Source: Drosophila pseudoobscura (Eukaryota; Arthropoda; Insecta; Diptera; Drosophilidae). From it: DNA of 64,000 bases. Position 1 is the stretch's first letter; each line of letters starts with the position of its first letter. The translations under genes and the position numbers were made by a program. Below the pieces are notes generated by a model that was not told the origin of the DNA, made no database searches, and saw only the letters and a list, made by a program, of their open reading frames with translations. Below are positions 45,273 to 58,109 of the stretch, in pieces. The DNA is taken from the NCBI RefSeq assembly GCF_009870125.1, contig NC_046680.1, forward strand, positions 4,836,001 through 4,900,000. The letters run 5' to 3'.

Positions 45273-45346
45273 AGGCCCCGGCGAGATTCGAACTCACGAT
45301 CTCCTGTTTACTAGACAGGCGCTTTAACCAACTAAGCCACGGCGCC
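45273..45346 (-). tRNA. tRNA-Thr (AGT), second copy
   Basis: Identical over all 74 bases to the tRNA at 44510-44583, same strand. Flanks are not shared, apart from a few bases. A T6 run on the minus strand about 35 bases downstream may serve as terminator. Confidence 0.95.
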
Positions 45347-45834
45347 CTCGAAAGCTGCTCGGCCAGAAGAGTGCACAGAAGTTGCCCTGCCGAAAGCGAC
45401 CGTGCTGAGTCAGCGAAGAAAATTCATAAATAACTGTATATACAGAATACCCTGTATGTGCGAGAGAGTCAGCATACACTTATCTTTCGAGGAGGCAAAA
45501 AGTTCTATTGTGGCAGAGAACTAGTTGTGTAATCTATGCCATATTTATCTACAACTTGTGCCGTATCGTTTGCCGAGACGACAAAGTATTTATAAGTAGA
45601 CGACGACGTATCTGTTTGCTATTTAAATACTCGCTCACTCGCTCGCTCGCTCACTAGCTGCCCTCTTTGTGCAGCTGCCGCTGGGAGGCATGTTTGCCTA
45701 TTTGAGGCAGGCACTGGGAATGGGAATGGGCTGGGTCTGGGCCGGGCTCTAAGAAGAACTGAAGAAAAATGCAAATGTTGCCGCTTCGGCCAAATGGAAA
45801 TTATTTGTACTTTTGCGGTTGACTCACACACACT

Positions 45835-45876
<42 letters not shown>

Positions 45877-47743
45877 TAGAGCAAAGTTGGGCACTTGAAA
45901 TGTATCTTTGAAATTGCTAGAAAACAGCCCAAGGCAGAAGGCTTCCTTCTCTACTGCTGCCACGGCTGTTGATTCCTTCTTTTGGTTAGACATCGGCTTA
46001 TTAGCAAGTTGGGGAAACGTTTTTGGTTTCTGTTACTTTGGCCTGTCAAAGAGTTCAGTGGAGCAGGAAAGGCACGAATCGCCAAGCAATTGCTGGAACG
46101 CCGTTAGAACTGAATGCCATTTCATCAGGAGAACGGCCATGGGTCATTCGCCTGCCTGGGAATTGTGTGGCAGCAAAATGGGGAAAAATTGCCGATCAAT
46201 TGGACGGCCCTTTCGGGGGCAGAGCAAACGTGGTACTTGGATCTGTATCTGAGCTTTGGATGGCCCCAATAAATCACACGATTCTCTACGCACAACTTTC
46301 TGAGCCCTGTTAGGCACATTACAGAACTGAATGGCATGCGGATGATGGCTCGGCTCTATTCCTCCCCTCCCAGCAACAGTTTAGCTGGACGTGGACACGA
46401 CTAACTTCCGAACGTTTACAAAACTAATTGCCCGAACTTAGTTGCTCATCAAATTGCCGCATCATTTTACGCAGATTTTTATCGCACTAACCCCTGTTCA
46501 GACCCAGTCTCAGTCTCAGTCCCAGACCCAGTACACCAGACACAGTACAAGCCCCAGACCCGGCCCCGGGCCGCGTACTCACTATGGCCAGCCAGCGAAT
46601 GAGCCAAAAAGTATCTAATGTGTTTCCTGTGTTTTAGCCATGTAACAGCCCGTTGGTTGTCTGTGCCTGCCCCTGTGTCGGTGTCCGTAGCCGTGTATCT
46701 GCGTGTTCGTATCAGTGTTTGCGTACCCTATTCCAAGGGGAGTATCGTCATCTGATGGAAAGGAAACCTCGGTTGCATATACTCGTTGCCCTCTTCTGTG
46801 GCATAGAGTATACGCTGTTCGTTTTGTCGTTAACCATTCCCCCGCGCCTCTCGCCGCTTGTTAGAGCATTGTAATTTGGCATTGGCATTGGTATTGGGAA
46901 GCTAGAGCCGCTTATCAGCACATGACTCCAATAAATTCGTATTCGCTCTTCTCCCCCCTTGCCAACGCACTCCCGCTCTCCTCCTCGCGTTATCTTGCAT
47001 CTCACTCAATGCGAGACCCATGTCGATCCCTAGTCCAGGTCCGCTTGCCTTACCGCACCCTCTCACCCCCTCGTCAAATGCGCAGCAATTGAGTTTTTAC
47101 GCATTTCGACAACCTCCAAAAAGGATATGGGATGCTGGAGTCATGAGCTGGAGCTGGAACTGGAGCTGGGGCTCGGGCTAGAGGAGGACGATATGGAGTG
47201 GAGCCAGAGCAGGATAAGGATTTCAGCCGTTCCTGCCGGCGCTTAGCTTCGGGCTGTCAGCTCAGCTTCCTCTCTATGTCTCTTTCTGTGGTGGGGATTT
47301 GCTTCGTTTTTTTTCGAATGGGAGGTAAAGGAAAAACAAATCTGCTTTTGTTTTATCTGATGCCGCTTCCTATTTAGCCGCTTGCCATCTTATCCTGGTG
47401 GGAATGCGTGCACATTTGGATGGCGTCGAAAGTCGGATTAGGAAGCCTCGAGTGTCCATGATATCCCCACTTTAAGGCCATTTTCGCAGAGTTGAAATTT
47501 TGTAATTATTGTACGAGTATTATGGGAAAACAGACACGGGAATGGGCCTCAAAAGGGCCATTAAGGCCGCAAACGTCAATAACCCTAATTGGGCGACAGT
47601 TCCAAAGCAATTACAAACAGACCCTACCCCTGCAGCCCTCCGCCAGCACGGCGGAAAGTCCCTCAATAAAGTCGGAGAATAAAAATCAACATTAATTGCC
47701 AAAAGTTGAGAGTTGAGCGAGAGGGAGAGCACTCCAGGAGCAC
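45347..47743. other. gene-free stretch
   Basis: About 2.4 kb. Contains a (GA)17 microsatellite at 45839-45872 and CCCAGACCCAGT-type runs near 46500-46560. Short frames in both directions show no domain. Nothing else is recognised. Confidence 0.35.
45839..45872 (+). repeat. (GA)17 microsatellite
   Basis: Uninterrupted GA dinucleotide run of 34 bases. Such runs bind GAGA factor in flies, but here no promoter is evident. Confidence 0.9.
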
Positions 47744-48617
47744 TCAAAGCTCACTCGAATCGCGAAACTCAGAGCGGAGTGAGTTGGGTGGGGAGGACGG
47801 GGCGACGGAGGTAATTGACTTTTGGATGGTAGTCCATGTGCTGGTCCTGGAAAGATGCAACCGAGATTACATAGCTGGCCGCAAGATCAGAAGCAGTCAG
47901 TCAGAAAACTCACCTGAGGCTGAACTGGCGGTTGAAGAAATGGAAGTAGCAGAGCATGCTGTCGAAAAGATTGTACAGGAAGAGGCGGGTCTGTATTATC
48001 TCCATCCGCACCTGCTGGAAAGTTTGGTGGTGGCAGTGCATCGGGACCATCTGCACCCGCCTGCCGTCGATGTGCTGGATGAGCTCCCGCATCCGCCGCT
48101 GGTACACATTGCTGTCCACCTTGCAGGCCTTGTGCTGCTCCCAGCGCTCGATGCACAACCCGAAGTGGTGGATGGCCTGCACCTTGAACTCCTCGAAGGT
48201 GTCCAGCTCCCGGCGCATCCGCTGGATGCGGGTGGCGACCAAGCAGCGCCACCCATCCATCTCCTTCAGCTCCTTGCGGCTACTGTTGAGGTGTCCGGCC
48301 ATCGACTGGAGCTGACACCTTAGCACACAGTTCTGGCGCCGCAGGGCTACCAGCTGACGGCTCTGTGCTGTAAAAAACGACTCGTCCGTGTCCTCCATCG
48401 CTGCCTGTGCCTGGCACTGGTCCTTGGGGCTGGTCACCAGCTTGCTGCGCAGCAACAATAGACGCTGTTTCAGGGCCTCCAGCTCGTCGTAGAGGGCGTC
48501 CAGGTCAAGCTGTTCCTCCTCCTCGCCGCCAGTGCACGCGGGCTCGGGTCCGCTGGTCAGAATCTCGCTCTCCTCCTGCTGCAGTCCCGGGGCCCGGCAC
48601 TCTCCGTAGTTCCACAT
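47744..48617 (-). CDS. unrecognised coiled-coil protein
   Basis: Two coding exons on the minus strand: 48617-47914 and 47847-47744, joined by a 66-base GT-AG intron in phase 2; about 268 residues. It begins MWNYGECRAPGLQQEESEIL, then an acidic patch, then long helical stretches: LYDELEALKQRLLLLRSKL, RQLVALRRQNCVLRCQLQ and RKELKEMDGWRCLVATRIQR, consistent with coiled coils at about residues 35-145. A further helical region is rich in His, Gln and aromatics (RLFLYNLFDSMLCYFHFFNR). The last exon adds a Ser/Thr/Pro-rich tail ending DSSEL. There is no signal peptide or membrane segment of normal type. I do not recognise the family; a structural, cytoskeletal or sperm-tail role is possible but unproven. 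The start is the first ATG in a long open frame. Confidence 0.68.
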
Positions 48618-49915
48618 GCTGACTCGGGATTTATTCGAACTATTTCAGAGTGATTTAAGGGTGTGTGTGTGTGTCTGCTGGGGTCTAATCAAAATGAAAT
48701 TCAAATGAAAGCGGTTGACAACAACTGCACGGATCGTTAAATCAAAGTTAAACTGATTTTCCCTTTCAACGAGTGCCGTGCCCGTATGTCCCCCCAGTTG
48801 GCGCCTAATTTAATTGAGTTAGGAAAATCCTGGGGCTGCCGCGTTTCGGTTTCAATTAAATGAACAACTTTTCAACGGCTGCCCCTGCCCTTCCCCTAGA
48901 CTGACGTTGTTATGGCATTTTAACCCCTAATTTATTAATGACTGCCGGCATTCGTCAGAGCAAAAAGTTCATATTTCAAAAATTCTGCGAAGAAGGGTTG
49001 GAACTTATTGGGCGGCATTTGATTAATGACACTTGTGTCGGGTCTGTGGGGAGCTTGGGGGATGAAGACAGCCCCATTTTATTTCCGCTCCCCTTTCCAC
49101 AGGGATAGACACCCCCCAAATTGTGTGTTTCAACAAAATATTTGCCAAGTTTCACTTTTCGTCGAGTCCTGTCACGTGCAAGTTGCAGCAGCCTGGCAGA
49201 ACTAGGACGGATGCCAAGCCAGAGCTTATCCATAAGGTTAGAGTGCTTGCCCGTCTCCAAAGACCATCCCTGGGTATTTCTGCATACCGTTGCGCATTGT
49301 GACATGGCAGATGAATTTGTCGGAACATGTGTTCAGCTCCTGCTGCAGCTGTTCAGCAAGAGGTCCTACCGCCGTGCCGTCCATTCCATTGGGGTGCTGA
49401 AACTGATACAGATAAATTTTATTTCGTAGCCCTGTTTACAAGTCTGCCAGGATGGCAGGATGGCAGGAGCAGGAGCCGCTTGAACTTGCATGCCAGCACG
49501 AATTTTGATTTCTATTCCCGTTCCCTGTTTCCTGATCCCTCTCCCCATTCGTCCCATATTAGTTGTGGCCGCCTGACGTGCGGGCATCCGTCCTGTCAGA
49601 GGTTATTGGCATTATAAACACGTAGCCCTGCACACGCCGCTATGATATCATTCCAAAAATGGGTTTATTTGGGGTCTTAATGGGGGTTTTAGTTTTGGGA
49701 AAGTCCGAAATAAAATTCTGATTCGAAATCGTTTTAGTTTACCAATTTTGTTGGGAAAAAGGTAATCATTTCCGATGAATGTACACGAGTTTTGAGTATG
49801 TGGAAATTTCCACTTCCTGAATATTAATACAATTTATGTATAGAGGTAAAGTAGTATTTTGTAATTTAGAATGTAAAATGGAATGGAAAAAAGGATGTCA
49901 ATTCCTAATCTTTAA
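48618..49915. other. gene-free stretch
   Basis: About 1.3 kb, starting with the presumed 5' region of the coiled-coil gene. A (GT)n-like run lies at 48661-48675. A frame of 109 codons on the minus strand (49305-48976) shows no domain and is taken as chance. Confidence 0.35.
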
Positions 49916-50573
49916 TTGGACGTTGACATGCAATGACTGCATCTAACAAGAGGCGATGCAATTACTGCACCGTCAAGTGGCCCGTGTGACACCAGCAGAA
50001 GGCTGTTACGCGCGGATCCCAGGCAAAACGCAGCCCTCTTCCCGCCCAACCGACCGAGGGGCGCTGCCGCATGACGCGCGGTGCGTAGCCGAACCAAACG
50101 CGAGCATGCAAGAAAGATAGATATTAGACTAACCTTCGAGGAAAATTAGCACTAAACTTATTAGGAAATTAAGCATGCAATAAAATACAAAATACAAATA
50201 CCACTACAATTACTAATTACTAGAAAGGTGTGTAAGGATTAGTAATTTAATAAGAGGAAGAGAATTAGTGGAGGATATAATATGGTAGAGGGAATTATAG
50301 TCCGAGCATAAGACCCTAAACGGTTCATGCAAGGAATAATTCGATCTACAAAGTGGAAGGAACAACGGTATAAAGTTTCTAGTCAGTCTAATAGGAATCG
50401 TGAAGTTTATGCGGCTCAACAGATCAGGGCTGTCTATGTCACCCCTGATCAAGTTGTGCATAAATATCACACCAAGCATTTTTCTACGGTTAACTAAGGA
50501 TGGGAGGTTTACTAATAATAGTCTACTAGAGTAAGATGGGAGTCTTACACCCGCATCCCAGTTAAGGCCCCGC
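49916..50573 (-). mobile_element. 5'-truncated LINE copy
   Basis: Minus-strand copy of the 3' end of the same LINE family as at 28.9-39.1 kb. It begins at GGGGCCTTAACTGGGATGCG and holds the ORF2 C-terminus (RGLNWDAGVRLPSYSSRLLL, then INFTIPIRLTRNFIPLFLPL), a stop, and the 3' UTR ending GCATGTCAACGTCCAA. Its coding tail is open here whereas the 38 kb copy is disrupted. The 3' UTR has small insertions relative to that copy. Loss of the 5' end is usual for LINE insertion. Confidence 0.85.
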
Positions 50574-53500
50574 TTTTGTAGCGTTTCCCATTCAATATTT
50601 TCCATTCGCAGAGGAGACTTTACTATGCATGCGAGTTTGTCATTTCCATAAATCAAGCGATGCCAATTCCCCATAACTTTCCATCGGCGGCATAAATCTG
50701 AATATTTTCGGTACCCCACAACCAGTGCAGGGAACCAACCTAATCCCTGAGCAAACGTGACTCAATTATATGGCCAACAATCTCTCTGCCATCTCCCATC
50801 TCATGTGTGTATGGTCGGGCGACGGCGTCCTACTCAAATTTCATATGATGTTTTTTATACAATGCATAATTCGGGGAGAATTTATGTGGAAAACAATAAA
50901 ATTGAATCGTTTTCGCATTCAGCATTCAAAGGCGGCAGGCAGGCAGCACTGACTCTGGCTCTGACTGGCAACTGCTGTTCGCATAATGAACTCATCTAGA
51001 CGAGAATAATAAATTTCCCAACGGAAGCAGAAAGAAATGGCCCTGGCAGAAGCAGCAGCAGCCATTTTAAGGCGTCCTCCTTATGCTTCATGCCCCATGC
51101 AGCAGCCCCATGTTCCAGCCCCATCATCGTCATCCCCCGGCCACTGGAGCCTCGGTTCCTTCCTGGCAGTCGTGTGTGATTTTATTTCTGCTAGCAGGAT
51201 CCCTCTCCAGGACAGGTCGTAAACCACAAGTGCCCCGACTCAACGCGACTCGACTTGGTTTGGTTTGGTTGGATTCGGCTTGGCTTCTGTGTGGCAGCGA
51301 CTTTGTCACATTGGGGCTTCCGTTGCCTGGTGCCTCCTGGCTCCTGGCTCCTCGCTCGTGGCTCGTGGCTCGTGCCTCGTCGAGTGTTTAACTCATGAAC
51401 GCCCACTTTGATTTCCATTTGAATTGTGCGCACAGACGGCGACGCGAGCCACTTGTAAAGTTGCCATATGTGCCACCGATTTATGGACGTCGCAAGGGCC
51501 AAAAAGGGAACGGGGGAGTAAGAAACCTTTAAGGGATCTAGCAGGAAGCTTTAAACAGTGCCAGAAATATAGGGAAGTAATCAGGAAAAAGCGGATTACA
51601 TTATCTGATACTGTCTAACCATTAGTCGTGGTTGATGTGCCCCGCGCCAGCTCTTAGTCGATCAACTCTTTGCACAGAAGCTGAACCGAAGTCAGCGGTG
51701 GTGGCTATCTATCAGCTCATCCAAAACCCAGTGCTTGCCAGGACTTAGCACCAGATCGTCGAGAAGTTGTATCAGACAGCTGGGAACATATCCTGCATCC
51801 TGCAGCGACATGATGCTGCCATTCGCCTATGGCGCGATCTTTGCCCCTGTCTTTTGTCTCGTCTAAAGGTTGCTTTGAGGCGATTCGAAGAAGGAAAGTG
51901 TTCTAGAAGGGGAAATGGAAATGGCAAACAACGAAATACTTTCACCTGCTGCTCCAGACGATTCAATTAAATGCAATTCGCACGCACACATGGGACTGCC
52001 GGGGGTTCGGGCGCTCCTGTCCTGTCACGGCGCCTTCTCTCGTTTGAAAAATAGATTTCTAAAACGTTTAAGCTGCTGCATGTGTCTTGAATTTTAAACT
52101 GCTGTACGGCAGTGTGGGTGCCCCGCCCGCCCTCTCCATAAACATATTAAAATTGCGCCAAGGTAGGATGCAAGCTAGACAGCCACCCCCAGGACTCGGG
52201 ACCCAAGACGGACCCACCCTGATATGCTCCCAGAGCATATGCCTGGGCCGCCAAATAGCACAAACGTGACCAAAGTTTTTGTGACTCTTTGTGCATTGTT
52301 GGCAGGCGATCATTTATCTTAAATGCCAGGCCATGGATACGGGGCCCCAGGCTGGAGCTGGGGAATGGAGTTGGGTGCTTCTTTGTGCGGTGCTAACGTC
52401 TTCTCTCTTATTTTTGTGGGGCTCTCGGTAGGCAGGCCGGTTGCCTGGCAGCCAGCAGAGGAAGTTTTCGAAGGTGCACGCGGACGGCCTAATAAGGAGC
52501 CACGACGAACGATGAACGATGAACGATGGAATTCATGATTCTAAGCAGCTTTGCGGGCAGGACAACCCAGATCCCAGGGATATGACCAGCTCTTAATGGG
52601 CGAGCTGGGGTCAAGGCTTGAGTGAAATGGAAATTGCACAGTTGAAAGGAAAAGTTTCTGTTCTCCACCAAAGAAAAAGTTGATTCATCGATGCGAAGTG
52701 AATTTCCAACTCAAATATTTAAGTGAAGTATGGTAGGGAAGGAGGGCTTTTATACACACGTTCTTCCAGAAAAGAAATCAAACTTATATTGAAGTTTGTT
52801 CTTGCACTCTACATTCTTTCTATATTCTATAGCTGGATTATTCTCATCGTCTTTCTGCTAAGAACTCCACTAAAAGTGCAAGTTTAGTTCCTGATTTTTC
52901 ACCCTTTTCTTGAGCTGAAAATCTCCCCCTCCAATTTGAAACATTTCTATGCAAAATCACATAGTTTCTCCCCTCCACATTTGCGTCGCAGCTGAGGCTC
53001 GTAAAACTTTTTGACAAAACAATTACGGGGCATGCAGAGACAAACAAACAATGTATAGCCACTTCACTACGGACCTTTCTCTTTAGTTGTGCGAATCCTT
53101 AAACGAATATAACCCCCTTTTTCTTGCCTTTGTTTAAAAGAACTTTTTGAAATTTTTGTTTGTTTGCCCAGCGACTTTGTCTGGCGGAAGGTTCCGTTCC
53201 TGCTCCTTGGACGGATATTAAAATTGCAAAATTTTTTAATCTTTTTTGAGGGAAACGTTTTACATATTCTATAGATTCTGGCGCACGACATAATGTCCCT
53301 ATTGGGTGTTCAGCAGCCTCGCAGGGCATCCCAACGCATGGCATCCCAACGCATCCGGGAGCAGGAGCACATAAGGTTGAATTTATGTATGTATTCGGGC
53401 ATCACAATTCCCCATGCCACTCGCATGGCAATAAAAGGAATATCCTGTATAAGGACGTTTCCTTTCAACCAACACCCAATCGCAGCCAGTTTCAGCTCCA

Positions 53501-56500
53501 TCTCCAGCTCCAGCTCCAGTAGCAGCCCCAGCCAGGAGCTCCGTCTGCTCCTGTTTCTGGCTGGGAAAAGTTTTTTGTCCTTGCCGATGCCAGCAACGTA
53601 AAATTTTTATAGACACGTAGGTAAGTGAGGGAACCGAACACCCAGTCCTAGTCTGAATGTGTGTGCGTGTGTCCCTGTGTGTGGGAGGATGCTTAAATCC
53701 CAGTTTACTACTTTAGGTGTTTACCACACAAAAGGCCAGAAGCGGAAGGCGGGACGCGGGAATCGGGAATCCCATCCCCGAGCAATCGTCGAATTATGCA
53801 GAAGAAGTTGAGACCAAGTTGGGACTGAGATTGAGATTGTTTCTGGTGCTGCCGCTTGATGAAAGATTTTTATCATGCAAATAGTTAAGGGGCCGCATGG
53901 AGTGGGTGTGGCTGTGGATGTGGCTGTGTGGCATTACTCCTACATTTTATGGGCTCTACTAAATTGGATTTATATCAGCATCTGCTGCCACCCACCCGCT
54001 GAGAGCTTTAGGCCAGAGACAGGGCCACAGGGCGACAGAGAGACAAAAGCAAGTGCCAGACAAAAGTTTGTCGCATTTATCACTCGATGGCTTGGGAAAT
54101 ATGTTTTAATCATATTTATAGCGTGGGAAAGTTGCTCAGCCTTGTCCTGGTGGCGGGCGTGACCATGCCCACTTAACTTATTGACATTTGACCTCTGTGA
54201 AAGCCCCCGAAAAACGAATGTCTAACGAAGCAAGCCGAAATCGTTGCTGCCCCAATACAAAGGAAGTACGAGAAGAGAGAGAGGGGCTGCCTGACTGGGG
54301 GTAATCCTGCGCGTGCTGCGGTGTGCTCGCGGCATTGTCCTGCTCCGAGTCCTGATCCGAGTCCTGCTGCTGGTCCCCCGCCACTATCTAATTTATTTTC
54401 CTGCTGCGTATTTGCATTCGAATCCTGGTTGTTGTTCATTTAGAGCATCTTCCATCATTTGTTGCTCTCGGCTTTAACAATTTTTTCCCATTGTCGATTC
54501 TTTCCCGGGCCATTCCCTCCCGATTTCCTGCCCGTTCGTCCCATCCTCGGGCTGTTGTTGTTTGCCATTGACGATGATGATGGCATTATTATGTGTTGGC
54601 CCCCTGTTCGCTTTTCCACCGCTCGCCTTTTTCCTGCCTTTTCCCCCCATTTGGCATTGGCATTACTTCCGCTTCCGCTGGCAGTGGCGGGCCTTGTAAA
54701 ACTTTTCCTTTTTCGGTTTTCCTTTTGACATTTTTCATTAAAATGAATTTCTTCTCTCGTTTTTTTGGGGGGCCCAAGTGAATTATGTGTCACGATGTAG
54801 CAGCTTCCTGAAATTAGAATTCTTGATAATTTATGTTTGATTTTATTGAATTTTAATGATTTCGTATGGTAATAGGATTTGCATTTCATTAATTGAGATT
54901 GGGTTTTATAATTTAAATTCATGAAAATCACAATAATGAAATAGCGTGGCTATTGGGTAACAAAGTACCTAATATTTCGCATTATTTACCATAATATTTT
55001 TCTTTTATATTCAGTGAAAATATTTAGCGAATTATTTTTAGTGCAACAACAAAATCTGGTTTTGTGGCACAACAGATTTCAATGCGATTTTCTATGAAAT
55101 TTAAATGAATTTTCTCTGTCAGTTTCATTCAATATTTCCCATTTCTCTTGCCAAAAATATTTACAAAATTAATTTGCCAGAACCAACAACTGTTCAACAA
55201 AAATAGCTTTGATTTGTTATTTATTTCTGTTGGTTTTGTGTAATTTTTTGGCAATATAACCAAAGGGCAAGTCTCACATGGCGTATGAGCAATTAAGGGA
55301 TTACATCGACTGACTGCCAATTAATGTGGAAATTATTTATTCAGCTGTGAAATGTTCTGCGGCTCATTATTGGCTTTCGGGGCATTTAAATTGCATTTAC
55401 ATTTCCCGCTGACCGCACAGAATGTTATTTTACGGCTAATTGATCGGAGAAGAGAAAATACTCAGTAGTAGATGGAACTTTGAGAATTTAATGCTTTAAG
55501 TTGCGGCTCCCCCGATCTCGGTGTGTGGGGGTGACTGCTCCCTGGTGCCGCTCTGCCCCCCAATCACCGGGGGAAACATGTGCTGACCACTGAACCATCC
55601 AGAATTTATGCACTGCACCGGGTGCCCAGTCGGAAGGGGGGAGGCACCGGAAACTAACTGCGCGCTTTTCTGGTTTTCTGGTTTAGGCAAATGGAATATT
55701 TAATTAAAACATTCGCAGACAACACCAGACCCAAGCAGCGGGCACCAGGCACCAGGCACCAGTTGGCACCTGCAACCCAGGTGGAGTACTCGCAATTTGC
55801 GGTTCAAACGAACATGGGTCTGGGCCGGAGTGTCCATCTGCATTCCGCCCCTTTCGAAAAATTTGTTATTGCATTTATGGATACACGTGTGTATGTGCAG
55901 GAACAGGGGCAATAACATTTAAATTTTATGCTGGCTAGGCTTTCAACGCCTTGCAAGCGATGACGACAAGGAGGAGGATGACGATGACGATGACGATGGC
56001 GGTGATGGCAATGATGATGATAGCGATGATGTTGCCTAAGACGACTCTTTGGTACAATAAAAATGTGACCATAAAATTATATTGTCCAGGCCGGGGCAGC
56101 GGCAGCGGCAGCTTGCCCCTGACTTGAACTCGGACTTGCCACCAATCCAGACAATCCCCTTCTGGCTTAGGCCTCATCGTGTGTGTGTCCGTGTGTGAGT
56201 GCTTGTATTTTTATTATGCTAATAATGGTCTGAATGCCAGGCCTTTTACTGCCAGCCCAGCCGCAGCTTCGACATCGACTTGACTCCGAGTGCGGTGTGC
56301 CCCCGAAAGTAGGCAGTGGCTGGGGCAGGGGCAGCGGTGAAATCACGGCCAAGTGGCTGCTGACTCGAGCTCTTTTACTACAGTTTAATAAAGCCGCATC
56401 CAAATTTATGGTCATTTAAATGTATATACGCACATATTCTTTTATTATTTATAGCCGAACAGCTGCTTCACAGATTTAGGCTGAAATGCGAATAAATATG

Positions 56501-58109
56501 AGTGGCTTTCTGAAGTATTTCGAGGGCCCAGAGATGATAATGTGTCAGTTGGCTTAGGTGGGATTTGCTTGGGCGAGAGGGATGAAATCTTCTCCCAAAA
56601 CATTATTCATATGCCAGGGAAGGAGGACTTTGACAGTAAGAGTTATCGTTCAGTGGAAGACTTATCCTAAACAAGTTCTGGCAAACATGCAGTAGTTGGT
56701 TAACCTATTAAAGAATATCGCTGTCTTGCATTCAAAACATGGCAATGTAAACCCAATCAGCGTACTAAATGTGCTTAATTATTCGAACACACAACGCGAG
56801 TACTAATGGAGCTCTCTACCATTGCCACTAAGCCAACGCGTTGTTGAGTCAAGCGTTTGACGTCATTTGTATTAACAGTTAATTTCAATAATGACGCCCA
56901 CCCGTTCCCCCCCCACATACACACACACACACCGACACACGTGATGCCAAGAAGTCGGCATCCTGTTTCTGTAATGAAGTCCTAATGCTTTTGCCGGGCT
57001 TTCATGTTGTGGCACAGCCAGCCTGACAGCCGCCCGACAAGTACACGTGTCAACACCGGGGGCGGGGCGGGGAGGTTGTACGGAGCCGCATCGCGGTGTG
57101 GGTGGTTTGGCACGGGGCGTGGCGCCACAGCCAAACATGTCAAGATTTATGTCTTGGCTCATTAGGAAGCTAATTTGTCATGTGTTCTGCGCTGCATTGA
57201 GCGTGTAAGCCGGCGAGACTTTAAATTTTTCAACACTTTAATTGAAAATCTCCCTCGCATTCCACCGCTCACCCATCCGCAGCGGCGGAAAGGGAAACTC
57301 TCGCTCAAAGGAAAAGGGCGGGGGTCCCAAATAAGATGCCCAAATTGCCAAACTTTGTTTGCCAGCAATGCAGGGATTAACTGTATTTAACTGCCAGGCA
57401 GCAGGAGCTGAAAGAAAAAAGCTGTACTAGAGCCCGCCTCGGGATAGCCGAAAATTCCACTTGGCTAATTTATGGGGGGGACCACCCGGGCACGCCCTTA
57501 CCCCTTTCGCTTTCGACAGAAAAGAAGGAAGAAAAGCGAAAGGAAAACGGAGTGGAAATCGGGGTCTTAGCAGTGCATAAATCTTAAACCGCAAGGAATG
57601 AAGCGACCGTAAAGCGGATTACTTTTCCGTGCACTGCAACAATTTATTTTATTACGATTTCCCTGGCTCGGGCGTATTTTTTGTTAGTTCATTTCCCCTT
57701 CCTGGTTTCCTGGTGTCCCTCCGGGTCGTAGGCGTGTCTGCGTTGACAGTTTTAAAACAAAAGTTGTCTACTTTGCAGTTTGCTTAAATATTCACAGGAC
57801 TCGTCTCAGTCCGGGAACACTTCCCGACTGCATCCTGACAGTTTCCCCCAGTTGCACGCGGCAGTGGAAAAGTTTGCGTGCAACTTTTATTTGCTCAGCT
57901 GGAAAAGGGCGTCTAATTGCTTTGGCTGTGCGAATTTCACATCATCGGTAGTCGGTAATAAGCGTGAACCGAGACTGAACTATGGGGTAAATAGATGTGG
58001 TTAAGGGTCGAAAGAGTTGGCTGAGGAAAAACGGGAGTGAGACACTAATAAATCGAATGTCTGTTCTGCTTAAGCTCGGAATAAAAATAAAACCAGTATG
58101 AGTGCTGTC
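50574..58109. other. large non-coding region
   Basis: About 7.5 kb with no supported gene. It has features of fly intergenic or intronic regulatory DNA: many CAGC-, TTTAT- and AATTT-rich blocks of non-repetitive sequence, and short simple repeats such as the GATGACGATGACGATGACGA tract at 55962-56030 and a CACACACACA run at 56921-56932. Many 60-100 codon frames occur on both strands, but none has a domain, signal peptide or splice-consistent context that I would defend. It may belong to introns or enhancers of a gene outside the window. Confidence 0.4.
55962..56030 (+). repeat. GATGAC/GATGAT simple repeat
   Basis: Imperfect trinucleotide-type run of GAC and GAT units. Confidence 0.7.

Noticed and set aside
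47706-48323. 205-codon plus-strand frame, rich in Leu, His and Val
   Set aside because: Exact antisense of the coiled-coil gene; its composition is that of a reversed codon pattern.
48976-49429. 109- and 102-codon frames on opposite strands
   Set aside because: Mutually antisense, no domain or splice support, and composition typical of random frames in GC-balanced DNA.
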